Source of the DNA: HGM04593 sp045646965 | GTDB taxonomy: Bacteria > Bacteroidota > Bacteroidia > Bacteroidales > Bacteroidaceae | DNA: 64,000 bases | Direction of reading: 5' to 3' | Assembly (NCBI GenBank): GCA_045646965.1 | Contig: JAZRLR010000006.1 | Coordinates: 4,385-68,384 of the forward strand | Shown here: positions 1 to 9,331 of the stretch, one piece after another | Layout of the letters: each line of letters starts with the position of its first letter | How positions within the stretch are numbered: the stretch's first letter is position 1 | The notes under the pieces: model-generated | Seen by the model: the letters and a program-made list of their open reading frames with translations, nothing else | What the model was told of the DNA's origin: nothing | Databases searched by the model: none | Program-made: the position numbers and the translations under genes

Positions 1-1
1 G

Positions 2-3000
2 AAGATTACCATCGGTCTTGCTTCACCGCAGGAGATTTTGGGTAATTCGTGCGGCGAGGTGTTGAAACCCGAGACAATCAACTATCGTACCTATAAGCCC
101 GAGCGTGACGGATTGTTCTGCGAGCGTATCTTCGGTCCTGTAAAGGATTACGAGTGCCATTGCGGAAAATACAAACGCATCAGATATAAAGGCATCGTCT
201 GCGACCGTTGCGGTGTAATGGTTACAGAGAAGAAAGTACGTCGTGAGCGTATGGGACACATCCAGTTGGTTGTTCCCGTGGCACACATCTGGTACTTCCG
301 TTCTCTCCCCAACAAGATAGGTTATCTGTTGGGCTTGCCCACCAAGATGCTCGATGCAGTTATCTACTACGAGAAATATATAGTAATACAGCCCGGTGTG
401 ATGGCACGCAAGGAGGACGAGACACGTCAGGACGTTCCCGGCAAGGAGAACGTGCTCGACGGTGTAAACGCCTACCAGTTGCTTTCAGAGGAGGAGTATT
501 TGAACATTATGGACAACCTCCCCGAGGGCAACGAGTACCTCGAGGACAGCGACCCCAATAAGTTTATCGCCAAGATGGGTGCAGAGGCCATTCAGGACCT
601 CTTGGCACGCATCGACCTCGACTCACTCTCTTACGAGTTGCGTAACCGCGCCAACACCGATATGTCGCAGCAGCGCAAGAACGAGGCTCTCAAACGCCTT
701 CAGGTGGTAGAGTCGTTCCGTTCTTCTATGGCGGCATCAAACGGCAATAACCGTCCCGAGTGGATGATTATGACCGTAATCCCCGTGATTCCCCCCGAAT
801 TGCGTCCTTTGGTGCCCCTCGATGGCGGCCGTTTCGCTACATCAGACCTCAACGACCTCTATCGTCGTGTAATCATCCGTAACAACCGCTTGAAGAAGCT
901 CATCGAGATTAAGGCACCCGAGGTTATCTTGCGTAACGAGAAGCGTATGTTGCAGGAGGCTGTCGATTCACTCTTCGACAACTCACGCAAGGCAAGCGCA
1001 TTGAAGTCAGAGGCTAACCGTCCTTTGAAATCACTCTCCGACAGTTTGAAGGGTAAGCAGGGACGTTTCCGTCAGAACCTTCTCGGTAAGCGTGTCGATT
1101 ATTCAGCACGTTCGGTAATCGTCGTAGGCCCCGAGCTCAAGATGGGTGAATGCGGTATCCCCAAACTGATGGCTGCCGAGCTCTACAAACCGTTCATCAT
1201 CCGTAAGCTCATTGAGCGCGGTATTGTGAAGACCGTTAAATCGGCCAAGAAGTTTGTAGACCGTCGCGACCCCAAAATCTGGGATATCCTTGAGCACGTA
1301 ATGAAGGGACACCCCGTGCTCCTCAACCGTGCGCCGACACTTCACCGTCTCGGTATCCAGGCGTTCCAGCCCAAGATGATCGAGGGTAAGGCTATCCAGC
1401 TCCACCCCCTTGCTTGTACCGCGTTCAACGCCGACTTCGACGGTGACCAGATGGCCGTTCACTTGCCTTTGAGCAACGAGGCTATCTTGGAGGCACAGAT
1501 GCTTATGTTGCAGTCACACAATATCCTTAACCCCTCGAACGGTGCTCCTATCACAGTGCCCTCGCAGGATATGGTACTCGGTTTGTACTACATCACCAAG
1601 CTGCGTGAGGGTGCCAAGGGTTCGGGTATGATATTCTATGGTCCCGAGGAGGCGCTTATCGCCTACAACCAGGGCCGTGTAGATATCCACGCACCTGTTA
1701 AGGTTATGGTAGAGGACCGCGACGAGAACGGTGACTATGTACAGGTGCTCCGTGAGACATCGGTAGGACGTGTGATAGTGAACCAGGTGGTGCCCCGCGA
1801 GATGGGATTCATAAACACCATCGTATCTAAAAAATCACTCCGTGATATCATCACCGAGGTTATCAAACGCGTGGGAGTTGCCCGTTCGGCAGAGTTCCTC
1901 GACGGAATCAAGAACCTCGGATACTATATGGCCTTTAAGGGCGGTCTGTCGTTCAACCTCGACGATGTTATCATCCCCGAGGAGAAGGCAGAGCTCGTTC
2001 GCAAGGGTAACGAGAAGGTCGAGGAGATTCTTGCAGAGTATAACCTCGGTCTTATCACCGACAAAGAGCGTTATAACAAGGTGGTCGATGAGTGGACACA
2101 CGTAAACAGCGACCTTGCCGACGTTCTTATGAAGACTATCTCGACCGACGACCAGGGCTTCAACTCGGTATATATGATGCTCGATTCAGGTGCCCGTGGT
2201 TCTAAAGACCAGATTCGTCAGCTCTCGGGTATGCGTGGTCTTATGGCCAAGCCCCAGAAAGCCGGTTCAGAGGGTGCACAGATTATCGAGAACCCCATTC
2301 TTTCGAACTTTAAGGAGGGACTTTCGGTGCTTGAGTACTTTATCTCGTCTCACGGTGCCCGTAAGGGTCTTGCCGATACCGCGTTGAAGACAGCCGACGC
2401 CGGATACCTCACACGTCGTCTTGTGGACGTTTCACACGACGTAATTATCAACGAGGAGGATTGCGGCACATTGCGCGGACTTGTATGTACAGCACTCAAG
2501 AACGGCGACGAGACAATTGCAAAGCTCAGCGAGCGTATCCTTGGCCGTGTATCGGTACACGATGTGGTAGATCCCACAACAGGCAAGGTGCTTGTAGCTG
2601 CAGGCGAGCTCATCACAGAGGCTATTGCCGATGAGATTGAGAAGTCTCCCATCGAGAGCGTTGAGATACGTTCGGTACTCACCTGTGAGTCTAAACAGGG
2701 TGTTTGTGCAAAATGTTACGGACGCAACCTTGCTACCAGCCGTATGGTTGAGAAGGGTGAGGCTGTGGGTGTTATCGCGGCACAGTCTATCGGTGAGCCC
2801 GGTACACAGCTTACACTTCGTACCTTCCACGCCGGAGGTACCGCGGGTAACGTTGCAGCCGATGCCACAATCAAGGCAAAGCACGCTTCGCGCTTGAGCT
2901 TCGAGGAGTTGCGTACAGTTGATACCATCGACACCGACGGTTCTCCCGTGAAGATTGTAGTGAGCCGCTTGAGTGAGGTACGTTTCGTGGATATAAACAC

Positions 3001-4309
3001 AGGTATCGTTCTCTCTTCTCACAACATACCTTACGGTTCAAAACTCTTTGCCGCAGAGGGCGATGTAGTGGAGCCCGGCAAGGTCATCGCAATGTGGGAC
3101 CCCTTCAACGCAGTTATCGTTACCGAGGTTGCGGGTAAGGTAGAGTTCGAGTCGGTTATCGACAACGTAACCTACAAGGTAGAGACCGACGAGAGTACAG
3201 GCTTGCACGAGATTGTGATTATCGAGTCTAAAGACAAGACCAAGATACCTACCGTGCGCATCAACGATGAGAACGGAGTTACCTTGCACACATACAACCT
3301 CCCCGTGGGCGGTCACGTCGTTATCGACGACAAACAGATGCTCAAGGCCGGAGATGTGCTTGTGAAGATTCCTCGTGTATTTGGTGGTGCAGGCGATATC
3401 ACCGGTGGTCTTCCCCGTGTAACCGAGCTGTTTGAGGCTCGTAACCCCTCTAACCCCGCAGTTGTATCAGAAATCGACGGAGAGGTTTCTATGGGTAAGG
3501 TAAAACGTGGTAACCGCGAGATTATCGTAACATCAAAGGTGGGCGATGTCAAGAAATATCTTGTTGCGCTTTCTAAACAGATTCTTGTACAGGACGGCGA
3601 CTATGTACGTGCCGGTACTCCTCTGTCAGACGGTGCCATCACTCCTTCTGATATCCTTGCAATCAAGGGTTCCACAGCCGTTCAGGAGTATATCGTGAAC
3701 GAGGCACAGGATGTGTACCGCTCACAGGGTGTGAAGATTAACGACAAGCACTTCGAGATTATCGTACGTCAGATGATGCGTAAGGTGCAAATCAACGAGC
3801 CCGGCGATACACGCTTCCTCGAGCTTCAGATTGTGGATAAGTTGCAGTTCCAGGAGGAGAACGACCGCATCTGGGGTAAGAAAGTGGTTGTCGATGCAGG
3901 TGACTCTGAAAACCTCAAGCCCGGTCAGATTATCACAGCCCGCAAGTTGCGCGACGAGAACAGTATGCTCAAACGCCGCGACCTCAAGCCCATTATCTCA
4001 CGCGATGCACAGCCCGCTACATCTACACAGATTCTGCAGGGTATCACACGTGCCGCATTGCAGACACAGAGCTTTATGTCGGCTGCATCGTTCCAGGAGA
4101 CTACAAAGGTGCTCAACGAGGCTGCAATCAATATGAAGAGCGACTACCTCTTGGGTATGAAGGAGAACGTAATTTGCGGTCACCTCATTCCCGCCGGTAC
4201 AGGACAGCGCGAGTTCAGCCGCATCATCGTAGGTTCAAAAGACGACTACGAGCGCATACAGGCAAACAAAAGAACAGTGCTCGATTTCTCCGATTCGGCA
4301 GACGAGTAA
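2..4309 (+). CDS. rpoC: DNA-directed RNA polymerase subunit beta' (5' end cut by window edge)
   Basis: RpoC forms the catalytic core of RNA polymerase with RpoB. The reading frame is open from base 2, so the true start lies upstream; 1,435 codons are visible before TAA. Visible landmarks are the N-terminal zinc ribbon (CHCG ... CDRCG), the absolutely conserved Mg-binding NADFDGDQMAVH motif near residue 480, and the second cysteine cluster CESKQGVCAKCYG near residue 900. The length suits Bacteroidota RpoC, with only a short N-terminal piece missing. It is followed by a strong terminator, so the next genes form a separate unit. RpoB would be expected just upstream of the window. Confidence 0.99.
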   Translation, partial: KITIGLASPQEILGNSCGEVLKPETINYRTYKPERDGLFCERIFGPVKDYECHCGKYKRIRYKGIVCDRCGVMVTEKKVRRERMGHIQLVVPVAHIWYFRSLPNKIGYLLGLPTKMLDAVIYYEKYIVIQPGVMARKEDETRQDVPGKENVLDGVNAYQLLSEEEYLNIMDNLPEGNEYLEDSDPNKFIAKMGAEAIQDLLARIDLDSLSYELRNRANTDMSQQRKNEALKRLQVVESFRSSMAASNGNNRPEWMIMTVIPVIPPELRPLVPLDGGRFATSDLNDLYRRVIIRNNRLKKLIEIKAPEVILRNEKRMLQEAVDSLFDNSRKASALKSEANRPLKSLSDSLKGKQGRFRQNLLGKRVDYSARSVIVVGPELKMGECGIPKLMAAELYKPFIIRKLIERGIVKTVKSAKKFVDRRDPKIWDILEHVMKGHPVLLNRAPTLHRLGIQAFQPKMIEGKAIQLHPLACTAFNADFDGDQMAVHLPLSNEAILEAQMLMLQSHNILNPSNGAPITVPSQDMVLGLYYITKLREGAKGSGMIFYGPEEALIAYNQGRVDIHAPVKVMVEDRDENGDYVQVLRETSVGRVIVNQVVPREMGFINTIVSKKSLRDIITEVIKRVGVARSAEFLDGIKNLGYYMAFKGGLSFNLDDVIIPEEKAELVRKGNEKVEEILAEYNLGLITDKERYNKVVDEWTHVNSDLADVLMKTISTDDQGFNSVYMMLDSGARGSKDQIRQLSGMRGLMAKPQKAGSEGAQIIENPILSNFKEGLSVLEYFISSHGARKGLADTALKTADAGYLTRRLVDVSHDVIINEEDCGTLRGLVCTALKNGDETIAKLSERILGRVSVHDVVDPTTGKVLVAAGELITEAIADEIEKSPIESVEIRSVLTCESKQGVCAKCYGRNLATSRMVEKGEAVGVIAAQSIGEPGTQLTLRTFHAGGTAGNVAADATIKAKHASRLSFEELRTVDTIDTDGSPVKIVVSRLSEVRFVDINTGIVLSSHNIPYGSKLFAAEGDVVEPGKVIAMWDPFNAVIVTEVAGKVEFESVIDNVTYKVETDESTGLHEIVIIESKDKTKIPTVRINDENGVTLHTYNLPVGGHVVIDDKQMLKAGDVLVKIPRVFGGAGDITGGLPRVTELFEARNPSNPAVVSEIDGEVSMGKVKRGNREIIVTSKVGDVKKYLVALSKQILVQDGDYVRAGTPLSDGAITPSDILAIKGSTAVQEYIVNEAQDVYRSQGVKINDKHFEIIVRQMMRKVQINEPGDTRFLELQIVDKLQFQEENDRIWGKKVVVDAGDSENLKPGQIITARKLRDENSMLKRRDLKPIISRDAQPATSTQILQGITRAALQTQSFMSAASFQETTKVLNEAAINMKSDYLLGMKENVICGHLIPAGTGQREFSRIIVGSKDDYERIQANKRTVLDFSDSADE

Positions 4310-4330
4310 AAATAAATAGATAGAAAAGCA

Positions 4331-4363
4331 GGGTGGTGCCATAAAGCACCACCCTATTTTTTT
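4331..4363 (+). terminator. Rho-independent terminator of rpoC
   Basis: A perfect 9-bp stem (gggtggtgc / gcaccaccc) with a 6-base loop is followed by TATTTTTTT, 22 bases after the rpoC stop. Confidence 0.93.
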
Positions 4364-4398
4364 CTATCTACGCACGCGATATAAGTATTATATTTTTT

Positions 4399-4429
4399 TT
4401 TGATTTGTAAAAAATATAATCTAAATTTG
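4399..4429 (+). promoter_or_regulatory. Promoter of the acyltransferase operon
   Basis: A TTTG (4399-4402) lies 19 bases before TAAATTTG (4422-4429), which matches the Bacteroidota TTTG-N19-TAnnTTTG pattern. The gene starts about 30 bases downstream. Confidence 0.6.
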
Positions 4430-4460
4430 CAATATAATCGTAAAATAGCATAATAGGGCG

Positions 4461-5273
4461 ATGAGCGAAATGTTGCAGATTGATATAGATGCCATCTTGG
4501 CTGCAAAAGCCGGCAAAAAGGCGCGTTATGTACCGCGTTTCCTTGTCTCGTATCTCAAAAAGATAGTTCATCAGGACGAGATGAACGAGTTTCTGCGTGC
4601 TCACGGCGACAAGCGCGACCTTGCCTTCATAGGCGAGTTTATGAAATACTTCAATAACTCGTTCGACGTGCAAGGGCTCGAGAATCTCCCCTCGGAGGGG
4701 CGTTACACCTTTGTGAGCAATCACCCCCTGGGTGCGCAGGACGGTCTCGGCCTCGCCTATATCCTCGGCAGCAAGTACGAGGGCAAGATAAAACTCCTTG
4801 TGAACGACCTGCTTATGAATATCCCCAATATAGCTTCGTTTTGGGTGCCCATAAACAAAACGGGCAAGCAGGCACGTAATTTCCCGCAGCAGGTGAACGC
4901 CGCTTTCGAGAGCGACAATAATATCGTAATGTTTCCCGCAGGAATATGCTCGCGTCGCACCAATGGCGTCATACGCGACCTTGAGTGGAAAAAGACCTTT
5001 ATCACAAAGAGTGTGCAGACACAGCGCGACATCATCCCCATACACTTTGAGGGGCAGAACTCCGACTTTTTCTATCGCTTGGCTAATATAAACAAAATGC
5101 TCGGGCTCAAATTCAATATCGCGATGCTCTACTTGAGCGACGAGATGTTCAAGAACAAAAATAAAACATTTAAAGTAACAATAGGCAAGCCAATTCCCTG
5201 GCAAACATTCGACAAGAGCCGCAAGCCTGTCGAGTGGGCGCAGTATGTGAAAGAGTTGGTGTACCAATTGTAA
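4461..5273 (+). CDS. glsA: GlsA-like lysophospholipid-type O-acyltransferase
   Basis: This 270-aa protein is a PlsC-superfamily acyltransferase. The motif NHPLGAQD (His88, Asp94) is the HX5D form seen in the OlsA/hemolysin-type branch, and FPAGICSR (about 158-165) replaces the FPEGTR block of classical PlsC. In Bacteroides thetaiotaomicron the paired genes glsB and glsA make glycine lipids: GlsB N-acylates glycine with a 3-hydroxy fatty acid and GlsA adds the second acyl chain through an ester bond. The next gene, 17 bases downstream, is the matching N-acyltransferase, so I infer the same pathway here. It has no signal peptide and is probably a peripheral inner-membrane enzyme. Assignment rests on motif plus neighbour; another lysolipid substrate cannot be excluded. 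Confidence 0.78.
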   Translation: MSEMLQIDIDAILAAKAGKKARYVPRFLVSYLKKIVHQDEMNEFLRAHGDKRDLAFIGEFMKYFNNSFDVQGLENLPSEGRYTFVSNHPLGAQDGLGLAYILGSKYEGKIKLLVNDLLMNIPNIASFWVPINKTGKQARNFPQQVNAAFESDNNIVMFPAGICSRRTNGVIRDLEWKKTFITKSVQTQRDIIPIHFEGQNSDFFYRLANINKMLGLKFNIAMLYLSDEMFKNKNKTFKVTIGKPIPWQTFDKSRKPVEWAQYVKELVYQL

Positions 5274-5290
5274 TCTACGACATAAAATAT

Positions 5291-6289
5291 ATGGAAGAAA
5301 TAATTGCTCCGGTTCCCAAAGAACTGCTCAAGGCCGAACTGACCGAAGAAAAACGTCTGCGTTTCACACATCGCAGCAATAATGAGATTTATATAGTTAC
5401 GGCTTTCGACTCGCCCAATGTGATGCGAGAGATAGGTCGTCTGCGCGAGATTGCTTTTCGTGCAGCGGGTGGCGGCACCGGCAAGTCGGTCGATATAGAC
5501 GAGTTCGACACAATGGAGAATCCCTATAAACAGCTCATTGTGTGGAATCCCGAGTGCGACGATATCATAGGCGGTTATCGCTACATCTATGGCGGCGATG
5601 TGCGTATGGACGAGAATGGCGAGCCCGAGATTGCCACAGCGCACGGAATGTTCCGTTTCTCCGACAAGTTTAAGCAGGAGATTCTTCCCCACACCGTGGA
5701 ACTGGGCCGTGCCTTTGTGGCGCTCGAGTACCAGTCGTCGAAGATGGGCTCAAAGAGTATCTTTGCACTCGATAACCTGTGGGACGGTCTGGGTGCGCTC
5801 ACCGTGGTGCTTCCCGGTGTGAAATACCTCTTCGGCAAGGTTACGATGTATCCCTCATATCTCACAAAGGCACGAGATATGATACTCTATTTCCTCAAGA
5901 AACACTTCCCCGATCCCGAGGGGCTTGTGCTCCCCGTTACCCCTCTGCAGATAGAGACTCCCGAGGAGGAACTGCGCGTTCTCTTCTGCAAGGATAATTT
6001 CAAGGAAGACTACCGCATACTAAAGCAGGAGGTTCATCGCTACGGCTTGAGCATCCCCCCTATGGTGAACGCCTATATGGGCCTCTCGCCCACAATGAAG
6101 ATATTCGGAACAGCTGTAAACAAGGGCTTTGGCAATGTCGAGGAGACAGGCCTTCTTATCGCTGTCGATGAATTGCAGGATGACAAGAGAATGCGATATA
6201 TCGAATCGTTTGCCAAGGAGAACCCCGATGCCATCAAGTTCACATCCGGAGCAAACAAGGTTTTCTATCAATCGGATAATAAAATTTGA
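5291..6289 (+). CDS. glsB: GlsB-like GNAT/hemolysin-family N-acyltransferase
   Basis: This 332-aa protein belongs to the GNAT-related acyltransferases annotated as 'hemolysin' or Acetyltransf_5 (OlsB/GlsB type). Characteristic stretches are REIAFRAAGGGTG near residue 55, ELGRAFVALEYQ near 140 and the central GGYRYIYGGD strand. The family N-acylates an amino acid (ornithine or glycine) with a 3-hydroxyacyl chain from acyl-ACP, the first step of an aminolipid. It follows the O-acyltransferase by 17 bases, giving a two-gene operon that supplies both acylation steps. I chose the ATG at 5291; an upstream GTG frame opening lies inside the previous gene and adds residues with no family match. Glycine rather than ornithine is inferred from Bacteroides practice. 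Confidence 0.78.
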   Translation: MEEIIAPVPKELLKAELTEEKRLRFTHRSNNEIYIVTAFDSPNVMREIGRLREIAFRAAGGGTGKSVDIDEFDTMENPYKQLIVWNPECDDIIGGYRYIYGGDVRMDENGEPEIATAHGMFRFSDKFKQEILPHTVELGRAFVALEYQSSKMGSKSIFALDNLWDGLGALTVVLPGVKYLFGKVTMYPSYLTKARDMILYFLKKHFPDPEGLVLPVTPLQIETPEEELRVLFCKDNFKEDYRILKQEVHRYGLSIPPMVNAYMGLSPTMKIFGTAVNKGFGNVEETGLLIAVDELQDDKRMRYIESFAKENPDAIKFTSGANKVFYQSDNKI

Positions 6290-6306
6290 TAATAAGATAC
6301 GAAGGG

Positions 6307-6339
6307 CTCCGAGAACAAACTGCGTTGCTCGGAGTTTTT
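6307..6339 (+). terminator. Terminator after the acyltransferase operon
   Basis: A 7-bp stem (ctccgag / ctcggag) with a 14-base loop is followed by five T residues. The long loop makes it a weak terminator, so some read-through into dut is likely; no clear separate promoter was seen before dut. Confidence 0.65.
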
Positions 6340-6358
6340 CATTTAATGAAGTTAGTAT

Positions 6359-6790
6359 ATGAAAGTGCAGATAATAAATAAATCGAAACATCAGTTGCCT
6401 TCGTACGAGACAGTTTTGTCGGCAGGTATGGATTTGAGGGCAAATATCGACGCTCCCATAGAACTGCAGCCCCTGCAGCGCACCCTCGTTCCCACAGGTC
6501 TTTTTATGGCCCTTCCCGCAGGCTACGAGGCGCAGGTGCGTCCCCGCAGCGGCCTTGCCATAAAGAAAGGAATCACCGTGCTCAACTCACCCGGAACCAT
6601 CGACGCCGACTATCGCGGTGAGGTGTGCGTGATACTTGTAAACCTCTCTTCGGAGCCCTTTACCATCACCGACGGTGAGCGCATAGCGCAGATGGTAATT
6701 GCCCGCCACGAGCAGGTCGAGTGGAGCGAGGTCGAGGTGCTCGACGAGACAGAGCGTGGAGCAGGCGGTTTTGGTCATACAGGAGTTTAA
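6359..6790 (+). CDS. dut: dUTP diphosphatase (dUTPase)
   Basis: This 143-aa protein hydrolyses dUTP to dUMP and pyrophosphate, keeping uracil out of DNA and supplying dUMP for thymidylate synthesis. All five motifs of the trimeric dUTPase family are present in order: AGMDLRA (22-28), PRSGLA (62-67), SPGTIDADYRGE (77-88, with the catalytic Asp), DGERIAQMVI (about 105-114) and the glycine-rich RGAGGFGHTG (133-142). Length is standard for a bacterial homotrimeric enzyme. The TPR gene starts 6 bases after its stop, so the two are co-transcribed, an arrangement I recognise from other Bacteroidales. Confidence 0.97.
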   Translation: MKVQIINKSKHQLPSYETVLSAGMDLRANIDAPIELQPLQRTLVPTGLFMALPAGYEAQVRPRSGLAIKKGITVLNSPGTIDADYRGEVCVILVNLSSEPFTITDGERIAQMVIARHEQVEWSEVEVLDETERGAGGFGHTGV

Positions 6791-6796
6791 GATAAT

Positions 6797-8527
6797 ATGT
6801 ACCGTTTGTTGCGCATACTTCTTTTGTCGCTGCTGCTCCCCGTGGGGGCATCGGCCGCGGCGGTGTGTCCGCCCGATTCCATAGAGCGTGCGCGCGCGGT
6901 CGATTACTTCTTTCTGCAGGCCCACTCTATGATTGAGCAGCAGAAATACGATGCCGCATACGATATCCTGGAGCATTGCCGCTTCCTGCAGCCCGAATCC
7001 TCGGCCATACAATACGACCTTGCCAATCTCTATTACTTCCTCGGACGCAGGGAAAAGACCATTGAGATTCTGCGCGAGATAGTTACCGACAACCCGCACA
7101 ATCACCAGTTCTGGCAGCACTATGTATATGCTCTCGACAGGGAGGGTATGGTGGAAGAGCTTCTTGCCGCCTATGAAGAGATGCTTACGCTCTTCCCCGA
7201 AAAAAGCGAAAATTATATAAACCTTGCGTCGCGTTACACCGAGCGTGGCGACTATGCCAAGTCTATAGCTGTGCTCGAAAGATATGAGGCCGTGGAGGGT
7301 GCCGGTGAGATAGTGACTATGATGAAACATCACAACTATGTTATGATGGGCGACAAAGCCGCAGCCATATCCTCGGTGGAGTCTCTCATAGCCGAGAACC
7401 CCGCCTCCGACCAGTACCTCTCCCTGCTTGGCGATACATACGGCATATTTGGCGACGAGGCGCAGGCCATTGCCGTGCATAGCAAGGTGCTTGCCGAAAC
7501 CCCCGACAGCTACAGCTCGTTGCTCACAATGACAAACCATAGCCGCGAAACAAAAAACGACTCACTCTACACTCTGTATGCCGAGCGTCTCTTCAAGAGC
7601 GAGAAGTGTCCCGACGAATCCCGTGCCGAAGAGCTTAAAGAGTATGTCAATTACAAAGACAGCCGTGAAGAGGTGCAGAGCGTGCTCTCGCTGCTCGACG
7701 AGCTTGTGGACATCCCCCACGCTTTCAATGCTGCATCTTTGGTTTTTATGGCCTATACGCGCTATAGGGCACTCCCCGAGGAGCAGGCGCGCGGCACGCT
7801 GGAAAAGATACTCCGCTTGGAGCCCGACAACAAAGGAGCCCACCTGTATCTGCTGCAGTATGCCGTGGCACGCAACGACTACAACGAAATCATCTCGCAT
7901 TGCGATGCCGCGCTTATGTATTACCCCGATATGCTCACCCTCTATTTCTACCGTGGCTTGAGCTGCGACCAGCTGGGCAGGAAAAAAGAGGCGATAGAGA
8001 CCTATCTGAACGGAGTGACAAAATGCAGCGACAGTGCTGACACCGACGCTCTCTCCGACATATATGCGCTGCTTGGCGACACTTATCACGAGCTCGGTCA
8101 GAAAGACAAATCAATGTGTGCCTATGACAGCGCGCTCGTATACAACGCAAATAACACGGGTGTGCTCAATAATTACGCCTATTACCTTGCCCTCGATAAC
8201 AGAGAGCTCGAAAAGGCACTCGATATGAGCGCACGCACCCTGCATATGGAGCCCGACGAGCCCATATATATAGACACATACGCTTGGATACTCTTTCTGC
8301 TTGAGCGTTACGACGAGGCGGCAGAGTATGCCGACAAACTGATGCAGATGGAGGCCGAGCGCAGCGCGGTGGAATATCATCACTGCGGCGACATATATGC
8401 AAAGACGGGCGACATAGAGCGAGCCCTCGAGTGCTGGCAGACAGCCTTTGAGAAGGGCGACGACTCAAAGATTCTCAAACGCAAGATAAAAAAGAAACAA
8501 TATATTCCCGATGGTAAGAAAAAGTAG
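6797..8527 (+). CDS. Secreted tetratricopeptide-repeat protein
   Basis: This 576-aa protein has an N-terminal signal peptide (hydrophobic run about 4-20, cleavage near ASA-AA) and then almost only helical TPR repeats, for example YDAAYDILEHC near residue 51 and EEAIETYLNG-like units through to the C-terminus. TPR arrays act as protein-binding scaffolds; the position in the periplasm or at the outer membrane is inferred from the signal peptide. It lies in a conserved Bacteroidales cluster with dut, a DUF4292 lipoprotein and an EnvC-like protein, which suggests a part in envelope assembly. Its end overlaps the next gene by 17 bases, pointing to translational coupling. Exact partner unknown. Confidence 0.85.
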   Translation: MYRLLRILLLSLLLPVGASAAAVCPPDSIERARAVDYFFLQAHSMIEQQKYDAAYDILEHCRFLQPESSAIQYDLANLYYFLGRREKTIEILREIVTDNPHNHQFWQHYVYALDREGMVEELLAAYEEMLTLFPEKSENYINLASRYTERGDYAKSIAVLERYEAVEGAGEIVTMMKHHNYVMMGDKAAAISSVESLIAENPASDQYLSLLGDTYGIFGDEAQAIAVHSKVLAETPDSYSSLLTMTNHSRETKNDSLYTLYAERLFKSEKCPDESRAEELKEYVNYKDSREEVQSVLSLLDELVDIPHAFNAASLVFMAYTRYRALPEEQARGTLEKILRLEPDNKGAHLYLLQYAVARNDYNEIISHCDAALMYYPDMLTLYFYRGLSCDQLGRKKEAIETYLNGVTKCSDSADTDALSDIYALLGDTYHELGQKDKSMCAYDSALVYNANNTGVLNNYAYYLALDNRELEKALDMSARTLHMEPDEPIYIDTYAWILFLLERYDEAAEYADKLMQMEAERSAVEYHHCGDIYAKTGDIERALECWQTAFEKGDDSKILKRKIKKKQYIPDGKKK

Positions 8528-9320
8528 TATACTGATGCTTGTGGTTGCGGTGCTGTTTCTTGCAGGCTGCAAATCAAAGAAAGTAGTCGAGCAGGGCATC
8601 GCTCCTGCCGAGGTAGCTCTCATAAAGAGTCTCCCCGCGGTGTCGGGCACGGCAGAGTCCTACTCGGCGACGGCGAAACTTGCGGTAGAGGCTACGGGCA
8701 AGAGTATATCCTCGTCGGGCAGAATCAAGGTGAAAGAGGGCGAGGGCATACAGATAGGCATCACCCCCCTGGGGCTCTTCGAGGCTGCCTGTATCGACTT
8801 CAGGCCCGGCGACCTCACCTATGTAAACAAGATGAAAGGGGAGTATGCGCGTGTCGATTATAACGCAGTTCCCCTGCTTGCCAAGTGCGGCATAAATTAC
8901 GAGCTCCTCGAGTCTGTAATGCTCGGCAGGGTATTCCTGCCACAGGGTGTCTGCATAGAGGATATTGCGGCTGTGGGAGGTGTTTCGCACAGCGACGGCC
9001 TTCTCCTGCTCACAACAGAACGCGACGATATAAGATATAGTTTCTATATCGATTCCACAGTGGGAACGCTTGTGAAAAGCTGCGGGGAGCGCAAGGGCGG
9101 TATCACGGTCACCTGTGTATATGGCGATTTCACCGATACAGCCGAGGGCAAGGCGCCTACCCGCATAATAATTTCGCTCGACTCTCCGTCGGTGGCCGCC
9201 ACACTCACCCTCTCGTTGAGCAAGATAAAAACCCCCGCCACATTCAAAGCTACAACCCTCTCGCCCTCCTATAAGAGAGTTCTTGTGGGCGATTTACTCA
9301 AAGAGCTCGGCATTAAATAA
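8511..9320 (+). CDS. DUF4292 outer-membrane lipoprotein (LolB-like fold)
   Basis: This 269-aa protein starts with a type II signal peptide and lipobox LAGC (Cys at about residue 20). The rest looks like the DUF4292 family of Bacteroidota lipoproteins, predicted beta-rich and related in fold to LolA/LolB lipoprotein carriers. Typical features are an early SATAKLAVE strand and a conserved ITPLGLFEAACI segment. A role in lipoprotein handling or envelope maintenance is inference. The start codon lies inside the upstream TPR gene in another frame, and the next gene begins 11 bases after its stop. Confidence 0.82.
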   Translation: MVRKSSILMLVVAVLFLAGCKSKKVVEQGIAPAEVALIKSLPAVSGTAESYSATAKLAVEATGKSISSSGRIKVKEGEGIQIGITPLGLFEAACIDFRPGDLTYVNKMKGEYARVDYNAVPLLAKCGINYELLESVMLGRVFLPQGVCIEDIAAVGGVSHSDGLLLLTTERDDIRYSFYIDSTVGTLVKSCGERKGGITVTCVYGDFTDTAEGKAPTRIIISLDSPSVAATLTLSLSKIKTPATFKATTLSPSYKRVLVGDLLKELGIK

Positions 9321-9331
9321 GCAAATAAAGA

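Noticed and set aside
5234..5290. An upstream GTG start for the N-acyltransferase
   Set aside because: It lies within the preceding gene and adds 19 residues with no family match; the ATG at 5291 is preferred.
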